Positions 6,814-15,873 of a DNA stretch of 34,210 nucleotides are shown piece after piece; the stretch's first letter is position 1; each line of letters opens with the position of its first letter. Origin of the DNA: Alphaproteobacteria bacterium (GTDB lineage Bacteria > Pseudomonadota > Alphaproteobacteria > Rhizobiales > Xanthobacteraceae); contig VGEP01000047.1 of assembly GCA_016869215.1 (NCBI GenBank), positions 1-34,210 on the forward strand. The letters are read 5' to 3'. The notes below the pieces were generated by a model. That model saw only the letters and a list, made by a program, of their open reading frames with translations, searched no databases and was not told the origin of the DNA. The translations under genes and the position numbers were made by a program.

Positions 6814-7020
6814 TCACAGCGACGTTTGCTTTTGCCCGCATTCCTTGCAGGCGAACGGCACGCGGGTCTGCCCCGGCGCCGCCTTGACGCGGTTGGGCGC
6901 GCCGCACTTGCCGCACTTGGCCTCGATCCGGGTCTCGCCCTGCTTGACGGTGACGCCCTTGCGCTCCATCGCCTCCCGGACCAGCCGCTCGGCTTCCTCG
7001 CGCATCGATTGCTTCGACAT
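6814..7020 (-). CDS. Small zinc-ribbon protein
   Basis: This encodes 68 residues from the ATG at 7020 (MSKQSM). An ATG ten codons upstream at 7050 is possible but has only AAGAG directly abutting it. The N-terminal 25 residues form a charged helix (REEAERLVREAMERKG). The C-terminal half holds two Cys pairs, CGKCG and CKECG, spaced like a four-Cys zinc ribbon, with a basic stretch between them. It is probably a zinc-binding nucleic-acid or protein-interaction module. It converges on clpS with 6 nt between stop codons. No specific function can be given. Confidence 0.75.
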   Translation of the reverse strand: MSKQSMREEAERLVREAMERKGVTVKQGETRIEAKCGKCGAPNRVKAAPGQTRVPFACKECGQKQTSL

Positions 7021-7128
7021 GTCGTGCCTGTCCGGGTTCGAGCGGGGCATCTCTTAGCATCTTTTCGCGTCGGGTGGATGATGGTCCGCCGGCGGACGGC
7101 CGCGGCCGCCGGGGCGCGAACCGGCGCA

Positions 7129-7206
7129 TCACAGCCGCGCGCAGAGGCAGGCCACGTTGACCAGGCAGGCCATCAGAAGCGTCAGGACCACCACCTTGTC
7201 GGCCAC
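7129..7206 (-). CDS. Possible 25-residue hydrophobic peptide
   Basis: A GTG at 7206 is preceded by GGGGAG at ideal 6-nt spacing and opens a 25-codon frame ending in TGA at 7129-7131. The peptide has Asp3 and Lys4, then one continuous hydrophobic segment with three Cys (residues 14, 20 and 22) and a basic end (CARL). It would be a single-pass membrane peptide. A -10-like TACGAT lies just upstream, and seven GANTC sites occupy the upstream spacer. The length is far below usual gene callers, so only comparative or ribosome-profiling data would settle it. Confidence 0.4.
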   Translation of the reverse strand: MADKVVVLTLLMACLVNVACLCARL

Positions 7207-7222
7207 GGCAGGCTCCCCGGAA

Positions 7223-7241
7223 ATCGTACAGGATGGGAATC
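7223..7241 (-). promoter_or_regulatory. Candidate GANTC-type promoter for the 25-aa peptide
   Basis: On the minus strand a TACGAT (7223-7228) could be a -10; a start about 7 nt downstream would give a leader of roughly 12 nt carrying the GGGGAG site. A GATTC site (7237-7241) lies 8 nt upstream of the -10, inside the expected spacer. There is no convincing -35, as is often true of activator-dependent promoters. Confidence 0.3.
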
Positions 7242-7358
7242 GGACGCGGAGGATGAGGCGAGTCGGGGGTGGGAGTCCCAGGGAATGTTTTTTGCGGGAT
7301 TCACGTCTCGTTTACGCGGCGGAGTCCGGTCGGGGGCGATTCCTTCAGGCCGCGACTC
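7237..7358. promoter_or_regulatory. Cluster of seven GANTC methylation sites
   Basis: GANTC sites start at 7237, 7260, 7273, 7298, 7322, 7338 and 7354: seven in 122 bp. By hand I count about 60 in the whole 34-kb window, so this spot is strongly enriched. The sequence is non-coding (the 193-bp spacer 7207-7399) between the 25-aa peptide frame and the 69-aa membrane protein gene. GANTC is the target of the cell-cycle methylase CcrM and is read by GcrA in alphaproteobacteria. I see no other gene or RNA in the spacer. Confidence 0.75.
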
Positions 7359-7399
7359 GGCTGCCGCCGGAGGCAGGCCCGCTCGCGCCGGTGCCCGGC

Positions 7400-7609
7400 T
7401 CAACCCCACCACAGCCAGGCCATGCGCGCCGCGGTGATCGCGCCGACCACGCCGATCGCCGCGATGAACATCCAGATCAGGATGTCGAACTGGCGCTTGA
7501 ACTGCTGGACGTTCTGGCTCATGCGCGTCGGCCGCCGGAACAGGACGGAGCGCGCGAACAGCAGGACGGGGATGACGGCGACGGCGAGGGCGAGGAGTTT
7601 CAGGAGCAT
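7400..7609 (-). CDS. Small two-helix membrane protein, 69 aa
   Basis: This encodes 69 residues from the ATG at 7609. Two membrane helices are clear, at residues 2-22 and 44-64, joined by a basic/polar loop (RRPTRMSQNVQQFKRQFD). It ends in WLWWG. The positive-inside rule places the loop in the cytoplasm. The ribosome site is weak (GGAT at 8-9 nt). Proteins of this shape are common as conserved hypotheticals in Hyphomicrobiales. No function is known to me. The palindromic repeat at 7709 lies 100 nt upstream. Confidence 0.65.
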   Translation of the reverse strand: MLLKLLALAVAVIPVLLFARSVLFRRPTRMSQNVQQFKRQFDILIWMFIAAIGVVGAITAARMAWLWWG

Positions 7610-7708
7610 GGGGCGGGGATCCTGCGCGCATCATAAAGCAGGCCCGGGCGGAATAATCACGTGCGCGTGAGGAGGCCGGAATTGGCGGCCCGGATTCTCC
7701 TGTTATTT

Positions 7709-7757
7709 GGGCATGATCTTGTCCGAAAACCGGTTCCCACTTTTCGGGATCATGCCC
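7709..7757. repeat. 49-bp palindromic REP-like repeat
   Basis: Perfect outer arms GGGCATGATC (7709-7718) and GATCATGCCC (7748-7757) enclose inner arms CCGAAAA (7723-7729) and TTTTCGG (7741-7747) around a loop with CCGGTTCCCAC. I recall this element as a common dispersed intergenic repeat of Bradyrhizobium-type genomes. The element at 29264 shares the 13-mer CCGGTTCCCACTT at its centre. Confidence 0.8.
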
Positions 7758-7815
7758 TCGTTATCGGGATGTTTACCCGCCCCTCCCATGACACGCGGGC
7801 CGGATGGGGTGTCCC

Positions 7816-8073
7816 GTGTCGATATCCGTCGTTCAGGGGTTTGTCTGCTTCAACAGCTGCGACGAGGCGAAAGCCCGTCAGGGCAAGAACCCGCATCCGA
7901 AGCCCGGCGAAAGCGAATTCTCACGACCCGGTGTCGGCGGCGCGAGCGATCCGTCGCGGAGCGGCGAGGGCGGCACGGAGACCGCGGCGGCTGTCGCGCC
8001 GGTGGACGGCAGTGGTGAGGTGGCCGCGCTGATGAACGGCGCGACCGGACGGGTGGTTGATATTCTGGTGTAG
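7816..8073 (+). CDS. Hypothetical protein, 85 aa
   Basis: This frame starts at GTG 7816 (VSISVVQGFVCFNSCDEAK), with GGGGTG 5 nt upstream; an ATG at 7804 is the alternative. A Cys-containing N-terminal segment (FVCFNSCDEAKARQGKNPHP) is followed by a low-complexity Gly/Ser/Pro region (about residues 33-62), then an Ala/Val-rich helical end (EVAALMNGATGRVVDILV). I have seen the N-terminal pattern in Hyphomicrobiales hypotheticals but cannot name a family. There is no signal peptide. It converges on higA with 22 nt between them. Confidence 0.45.
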   Translation: MSISVVQGFVCFNSCDEAKARQGKNPHPKPGESEFSRPGVGGASDPSRSGEGGTETAAAVAPVDGSGEVAALMNGATGRVVDILV

Positions 8074-8095
8074 GGGCCGGCAGGCGTCGTGGCGG

Positions 8096-8521
8096 CTATT
8101 CCGCCGCAACGCGAGGCGCACGCGCCCGCTTGGTGCCGCGCGGCCGGATCAAAGCCTCGGCCGGAATGCCCCAGTCGCGGTGCAGCTTCCAGGCCATCTG
8201 CATGGTGAGCCGCCGCCTGCGCCGGAGAATGTCGGAGGCGCGCTGGCGCGAGCCGAGAAGCCGGCCGAGTTCGACCTGCGTGAAGTTGCCGGTCTCCATG
8301 CGATAGCGGATCGCGTCGATGGGATCGGGGGGCTCGACCGGCCAGCGCTTCTTTTCGTAATCCTCGATCACCAGCGCCAGCAGGTCGAAGCGGTCGGCCT
8401 CGAGCGTGCCGGGTTTCGGCTCGTTGTCGAAATAGGTTTCGATGGCGTCGAGCGCGGCCTCGTAGTCGGCCTCGCTGCGGAGCGGGCGGACGGGCTTGGT
8501 CTTCTTCGTCATCCTCGCCAT
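8096..8521 (-). CDS. higA: HigA-type antitoxin / transcriptional repressor
   Basis: This 141-residue antitoxin of the HigA family should bind and neutralise the HigB toxin and repress the operon. The N-terminal half is acidic and helical (EADYEAALDAIETYFDNEP). A helix-turn-helix lies at about residues 80-125 (FTQVELGRLLGSRQRASDIL, then a basic RRRRR segment). The ATG at 8521 was preferred because GAGG lies 6-7 nt upstream; an ATG at 8512 is possible. It starts 1 nt after the higB stop, so translation is probably coupled. A 14-bp tandem duplication (8508-8535) spans the junction and supplies both the start and the ribosome site. Confidence 0.9.
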   Translation of the reverse strand: MARMTKKTKPVRPLRSEADYEAALDAIETYFDNEPKPGTLEADRFDLLALVIEDYEKKRWPVEPPDPIDAIRYRMETGNFTQVELGRLLGSRQRASDILRRRRRLTMQMAWKLHRDWGIPAEALIRPRGTKRARAPRVAAE

Positions 8522-8535
8522 GTCATCCTCGCCAT
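8508..8535. repeat. 14-bp tandem duplication at the higB-higA junction
   Basis: Two perfect copies of GTCATCCTCGCCAT (plus strand), at 8508-8521 and 8522-8535. On the mRNA each copy reads ATGGCGAGGATGAC. The duplication covers the last higB codons and the higA start, producing four ATGs, of which only those at 8521 and 8512 are in the higA frame. Confidence 0.9.
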
Positions 8536-8831
8536 GTGACAGTCTCCGGATCGATGCGGTCGTACTCCGCATGCGTGCCTATGAATTTCACCAGCATCCG
8601 ACCGAATGCGTAGGACACATGCACGACCAGCCGGTACTTGTTGCCGCCGAGGTCGAAGATCAGGCGATTGTCGCCGACGAAATCGACGGTTGTTCCGAAG
8701 TGCTGCTTGACGTCGGCCGGACCGCGCCAGCGCGCCTTGCTCACGACCGCGAACCAGGCGCGGATCGGCCGCTCGGCCTGCGGGTGGCGCTCCCAGAACC
8801 GGCGCAGCGTCCTGCGGGCGATCACCTGCAT
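8523..8831 (-). CDS. higB: HigB-type toxin (mRNA interferase)
   Basis: This 102-residue toxin of the HigB family cleaves mRNA, usually on translating ribosomes, when the antitoxin is lost. It begins MQVIARRTLRRFWERHPQAE and shows the family pattern: a basic helical N-terminus with W21-type aromatic residues, then SKARWRGPADVKQHF, a beta sheet with FDLGGNKYRLVVHV and the C-terminal FIGTHAEYDRID. The ATG at 8831 has no ribosome site, but a promoter ends only 6 nt upstream, suggesting a leaderless message. Order toxin-then-antitoxin is normal for higBA. The longer frame upstream includes the operator and is not real. Confidence 0.92.
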   Translation of the reverse strand: MQVIARRTLRRFWERHPQAERPIRAWFAVVSKARWRGPADVKQHFGTTVDFVGDNRLIFDLGGNKYRLVVHVSYAFGRMLVKFIGTHAEYDRIDPETVTWRG

Positions 8832-8837
8832 CAAGCC

Positions 8838-8867
8838 AAGATAGCTTGTAACCAGTTTGGTTACAAG
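8838..8867 (-). promoter_or_regulatory. higBA promoter and palindromic operator
   Basis: On the minus strand a -35 TTGTAA (8861-8866) and a -10 TATCTT (8838-8843) are exactly 17 nt apart. A perfect palindrome, CTTGTAACCA-GTT-TGGTTACAAG (8845-8867, plus strand), covers the -35 and the whole spacer. The -10 ends 6 nt before the higB ATG, so transcription should begin at or next to the A of the start codon. The palindrome is the obvious binding site for the HigA dimer, giving autorepression. Confidence 0.8.
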
Positions 8868-8958
8868 AGGCGCCGGCGCGACGACGATCGCGGAAGAGCA
8901 GAAGGCCGGAGCCCGCATTAAGCGGCGCGAATTGCGGGAGAACACTGAGAACGGCGGT

Positions 8959-8989
8959 CCCGGATTTTGCTTCGCTCAATCCGGGCTAC
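8959..8989 (-). repeat. REP-like hairpin overlapping the NUDIX stop codon
   Basis: Arms CCCGGATT (8959-8966) and AATCCGGG (8978-8985) are perfect and enclose an 11-nt loop. Read on the minus strand it starts GTAGCCCGGATTGAGCG, a dispersed repeat form I recall from many proteobacterial genomes. Its TAG (8986-8988) is the stop codon of the NUDIX gene. No U-run follows the stem. Confidence 0.75.
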
Positions 8990-9411
8990 GCTCGCTGCGC
9001 CCCCGAAAGTACCCGCGCGATGGGCAGCAGATGATCCCGCGTCAGCGGCGCGAGCGGAAGCGTGTCGTCGCCCGGCGCGATCCAAACGATCTCCTCGATT
9101 TCTCTTGCTGGGGACACCGCCAAATCCGCGCGGATACAAAATGCCTCGGCATTGACGATGTGATCGGCCTCGTTCGCGGCCTGCGCCGTGAACACACCGA
9201 GATATTCCATCGCTTGCGGCTCGATGCGGACGCCAAGCTCTTCCTCCAGTTCTCGCACCAGCGCGTCGGCCGGGCTTTCATGGGGCTCGATCTTGCCGCC
9301 GGCTTGCATGAACGTCTGCGTGCCGCGTTTGCGCACCAGGAGCGTGCGTCCCTCGCTGTCGACGATCAGGGCCGCCGCGATGCGGATGGAGCGCCGGTCG
9401 GCTTCGGTCAT
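8986..9411 (-). CDS. NUDIX hydrolase
   Basis: This 141-residue enzyme hydrolyses a nucleoside diphosphate linked to another moiety. The full NUDIX box is present at residues 39-61: Gly39, Glu45, then RELEEELGV at 53-61, giving the metal-binding Glu residues. The start at 9411 forms an ATGA overlap with the LOG stop codon, so the two genes are translationally coupled; a start 7 codons earlier would lie inside LOG. The last residues (GAQRA) and the stop codon lie in a sequence that continues into a dispersed hairpin repeat. The substrate is not predictable, but the LOG neighbour suggests nucleotide clean-up. Confidence 0.92.
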   Translation of the reverse strand: MTEADRRSIRIAAALIVDSEGRTLLVRKRGTQTFMQAGGKIEPHESPADALVRELEEELGVRIEPQAMEYLGVFTAQAANEADHIVNAEAFCIRADLAVSPAREIEEIVWIAPGDDTLPLAPLTRDHLLPIARVLSGAQRA

Positions 9412-9986
9412 GGCTTTCCGCTGTCCGTCCATTTGCGCTGAGGCGGTTGATAGTCCGCGAAGCGCGCGAGCAGGTCAGCGAGATCGGGACTGAAGATCAG
9501 CATATTGGCGTAGCTACTCTGCATGAACCCCTCGGTCACCATACGCATCGTCATCGCCTCCAGCGGATCGAAATAGCCGTTCACGTTCAGAAAACCACAT
9601 GGCTTTTCGTGGATACCGAGCTGTGCCCACGTCCATTGCTCGAACATTTCCTCCAGCGTTCCGGCGGCGCCCGGCAACGCGACGAATCCGGAGGCCAATT
9701 CAGCCATTTTGGATTTGCGTTCGTGCAGGTTTTCCACGACGTGAAGCATGCTGAGGCCCGTATGCGCGATTTCGCGCTCCACAAGCCAGCGCGGAATGAC
9801 GCCGGTGACGCGGCCTCCGGCGGCGAGCGCTGCGTCGGCGATGGCGCCCATGAGACCGACGCGGCCGCCGCCGTAGACGATTTCGATGCCGCGCCGCGCC
9901 AGGTCGCGGCCGACGGCGCGCGCAGCGTCGATGTAGGCCGTACCGTTGCCTGGGCTCGATCCGCAGAATACGCCCAATGCCGTCAT
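9408..9986 (-). CDS. LOG-family protein (nucleoside 5'-monophosphate phosphoribohydrolase)
   Basis: This 192-residue protein belongs to the LOG family (TIGR00730 type), which releases the base from nucleoside monophosphates, including cytokinin ribotides. The nucleotide-binding N-terminus is visible (VFCGSSPGNG, VYGGGRVGLMG). Arg90-Lys91 (HERKSKM) and Glu113 match catalytic and binding residues. The usual PGGxGTxxE motif reads PGAAGTLEE (105-113), with Ala replacing the second Gly. TGGAG precedes the ATG at 9986. The start lies only 30 nt after the T-tract of the nrdJ terminator, so its own promoter must overlap that structure or expression relies on readthrough. Confidence 0.93.
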   Translation of the reverse strand: MTALGVFCGSSPGNGTAYIDAARAVGRDLARRGIEIVYGGGRVGLMGAIADAALAAGGRVTGVIPRWLVEREIAHTGLSMLHVVENLHERKSKMAELASGFVALPGAAGTLEEMFEQWTWAQLGIHEKPCGFLNVNGYFDPLEAMTMRMVTEGFMQSSYANMLIFSPDLADLLARFADYQPPQRKWTDSGKP

Positions 9987-10016
9987 CGCGCTTCTCCAGC
10001 CGCGAGCGTGGCGGTG

Positions 10017-10044
10017 AAAAAAGGGACGGCATACGTGCCGCCCC
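10017..10044 (-). terminator. Rho-independent terminator of nrdJ
   Basis: A 9-bp stem (10036-10044 with 10023-10031, one G-U pair on the transcript) closes a 4-nt loop. On the minus strand it is followed by six U (10017-10022). It begins 33 nt after the nrdJ stop. This is the clearest terminator in the window. Confidence 0.9.
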
Positions 10045-10077
10045 TGACTTCGCGACCAGCCTTGAGGCGTTAGAGCG

Positions 10078-13842
<3,765 letters not shown>

Positions 13843-14540
13843 CGTTCTTGCCCCTTCCTTGCGCGCCGGGCGCCCGGAGGCCCCGGCATTTTATCCCCGG
13901 ATGGGGGGTGTCCCCAGCCGATTTCAGTGTTCTTGACGCAACCCTTACGTGGTCACGGGAGCCGGATTCGGCACCCGTCGGCCCCTGGATTGGGGCTCTT
14001 TCCGGCAATTTCGGCGACGAAATCCCTGTCCCCGCCTGGCTCGATTTCCGGGCGGAAGGCTGTCGCCGATCTGCAAGATTGGGCGCGGCCAGGTGACGAG
14101 AAACGGACCCAGACCGCACGAGGGAAACGCTATGCCAGACTCGCCGCACGCGTCAAGCTATAGACACCGAGTCTGAATCAAATACTAAGTCTTGTGCCTC
14201 AGGTGTTAACTCTGGGGATTTCCCAGGGCGACTCACCCCGCACCCGAAGTATCGGACAAGTCGGGCGGATTCCGAAAGCCCCCTGCGTCATCGAGCTGTG
14301 ATCTGCCTGTCACAAAGTCACAGTCAAGGGCGCAAAGGCTGAAAAGCGGGGATGGTTGTCCCGCCGTCCACCGCTTGATTGCGGACCGCAAAAAAGTGCG
14401 GCCGGGCAGGCAGGGGCGGCAGGCCGCAGGAGCGCGCGGCGACAGTGTCCACCGCAAGCTTCGCAGACGGTACGGCTTGCCTCGACATCGCTCCGCGGCG
14501 GTGGCATGAACGGCGTGCCCACAACGCGATTGCCTCGCCG
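13843..14540. other. Long divergent intergenic region between nrdJ and the NDUFA12 gene
   Basis: About 700 bp carries no credible gene. It holds a candidate nrdJ promoter (14129-14156) about 290 nt upstream of the nrdJ ATG, so the leader would be long. Within the leader a 9-bp stem with one T-T mismatch (around 13960-13981) and further G/C-rich hairpins near 13870-13920 are visible. Five GANTC sites lie at 14138, 14169, 14175, 14230 and 14268. I looked for a cobalamin riboswitch (B12 box GCCACTG and its partner motif) and an NrdR box, and found neither. A short frame ending in ATGA at 14541-14544 overlaps the NDUFA12 start. Confidence 0.5.
14129..14156 (-). promoter_or_regulatory. Candidate nrdJ promoter with GANTC in the spacer
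   Basis: On the minus strand a TTGACG (14151-14156) and a CATAGC (14129-14134) are 16 nt apart. A GAGTC site (14138-14142) lies in the spacer 3 nt before the -10, and two more sites (14169, 14175) lie just upstream of the -35. This is the arrangement seen at GcrA/CcrM-controlled promoters. The -10 is a weak match, so the call is tentative. Confidence 0.35.
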
Positions 14541-14951
14541 ATGAAGACTTTCCTGCTGCGATTCTTTACCTGGTGGAACGGCCAGACGTTCGGCACGCAG
14601 CTGTGGACCTGGCTCTACGGCGAGTTGGTCGGTCAGGACGAGTTCGGCAATCGCTACTACCGCACGCGCGGCGGCAAGATCGATCCCACGCTCCTCATGG
14701 AGCGGCGCTGGGTCGTCTACAACGGCTACGCCGAAGCCTCGGCCGTTCCGCCGTCGTGGCACGGCTGGCTGCATCACACCGTCGACGTGCCGCCGACGCA
14801 GGAACAATACCGGCCGCGCGCCTGGCAGAAGCCGCACCGTCCGAATCTCACCGGCACGCCTGGCGCGCAGCGACCGAGCGGTTCGACGCTGGCGCAAGGC
14901 CGCAGGCCCAAGGCGACCGGCGACTACAAGGCCTGGACGCCCGGCCGCTGA
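14541..14951 (+). CDS. NADH:ubiquinone oxidoreductase subunit NDUFA12 family
   Basis: This 136-residue protein is the alphaproteobacterial homologue of the mitochondrial complex I accessory subunit NDUFA12 (B17.2), which docks on the hydrophilic arm. Hallmarks are WWNGQTFGTQLWTW at residues 11-24, DEFGNRYYR, ERRWVVYNG and PPSWHGWLHH. The C-terminal 50 residues are Pro/Arg/Gly-rich and probably disordered. The ATG at 14541 has no clear ribosome site. An upstream short frame starting near 14505 ends in an ATGA overlap with it, so translational coupling is possible. It is the first of two plus-strand genes, followed 126 nt later by the DUF2155 gene. Confidence 0.93.
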   Translation: MKTFLLRFFTWWNGQTFGTQLWTWLYGELVGQDEFGNRYYRTRGGKIDPTLLMERRWVVYNGYAEASAVPPSWHGWLHHTVDVPPTQEQYRPRAWQKPHRPNLTGTPGAQRPSGSTLAQGRRPKATGDYKAWTPGR

Positions 14952-15077
14952 CGTTGCGGCCGTCCGGAAACGGCCCGGCAACGCCCTTCCGCCGCCGTAT
15001 TCCCCGTGTTAACCGGGCTTGCCGCGGCGATTGCAGCCGTCCGCGCAAAATCTGCCGAGGCTGACCATATTGTGCCG

Positions 15078-15872
15078 ATGGTCCGACGAATCCTGATCGC
15101 GCTGACGTTGACGGCCGGCTTGACGGCGGCTGCGCCCGCCGTTGCGCAATGGGGCACGATCTTCGGCACCGATCCGCCGCCGCGCCCGCCGGGCAACGTG
15201 CCGATTCGCCCGCCGTGGGAGCGGGAGCCTGATCGCGATCCGCGCGGCGGTCTGCCGCCCGGCCCGCCGCCGGGCAGCCGCATCCAGACCCAGCCGCTGC
15301 CGCCGCCGCCCGGCGTCACCGCAGCCCCGCCGCAGCAGCGCCCGCAAACGGGCCAGCCGCCCACGCAGCAGCGCCAGCCGCTGCGCGGCACGCAGCAGGC
15401 TGCGATTCCGCCGCAGCCGCAGGACGACGGCACGATCGTGACGCCGTCGGCCAACCGGATCGGCAATCCGACGGCGGTGTTTTCGGGGCTCGACAAGATC
15501 ACCGGCCGGATCATTACGTTCGACGTCGCGATAGACGAGACCGTGCGCTTCGGCGCGCTCGAAGTCACGCCGCGCGCCTGCTACACGCGCCCGCCCACGG
15601 AAGCGCCCTACACCGACGGTTTCGTCGAGGTCGACGAGTTGACCTTGCAGGGCGAGCTGCGACGGCTGTTCACCGGCTGGATGTTTGCGGCGAGCCCCGG
15701 CCTCAACGCGGTCGAGCATCCGATCTACGACGTCTGGCTCGCCGACTGCAAAGGCGGCAAATCGCCTGCCGTGACCGTGGAAGCCAAGCCCGAGCCGCCG
15801 CCGGCGCCACCGCGCCCGCCGCAGCGGCGCGCGCAACCGCCGCGTCAGCAGCTTCCGCCGCCGCCGCGTTGA
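15078..15872 (+). CDS. DUF2155-domain secreted protein
   Basis: This 264-residue protein starts at the ATG at 15078 with a signal peptide (residues 1-23, cleavage near AVAQ-WG). Residues 25-120 are Pro/Gln/Arg-rich low complexity. The DUF2155 domain covers about residues 130-235: TAVFSGLDKITGRI, two Cys (ACYTRPPTE, LADCKGG) that likely form a disulfide, and FTGWMFAASPGLNAVEHPIYDVWL. The C-terminus is again Pro-rich. DUF2155 is of unknown function, and is typically encoded beside aat and the NDUFA12 gene in alphaproteobacteria, as here. It ends 1 nt from the convergent aat stop. Confidence 0.92.
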   Translation: MVRRILIALTLTAGLTAAAPAVAQWGTIFGTDPPPRPPGNVPIRPPWEREPDRDPRGGLPPGPPPGSRIQTQPLPPPPGVTAAPPQQRPQTGQPPTQQRQPLRGTQQAAIPPQPQDDGTIVTPSANRIGNPTAVFSGLDKITGRIITFDVAIDETVRFGALEVTPRACYTRPPTEAPYTDGFVEVDELTLQGELRRLFTGWMFAASPGLNAVEHPIYDVWLADCKGGKSPAVTVEAKPEPPPAPPRPPQRRAQPPRQQLPPPPR

Positions 15873-15873
15873 C

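Noticed and set aside
8509-8979. Long minus-strand frame overlapping higB
   Set aside because: It is a different reading frame of higB and its operator region, with no family features. The 102-residue HigB frame is clearly the real one.
14161-14200. NrdR box upstream of nrdJ
   Set aside because: The A/T-rich stretch here does not match the paired palindromic NrdR consensus, and there is no second box at helical spacing.
13843-14230. Possible cobalamin riboswitch in the nrdJ leader
   Set aside because: The leader is long and structured and has a GAGCCAGGCGGGGACAGG stretch vaguely like one motif, but the B12 box GCCACTG and the other conserved parts are absent.
14382-14401. CCGCA-A-run-TGCGG stem as a terminator
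   Set aside because: The A-run is in the loop rather than after the stem, and no gene ends nearby on either strand.
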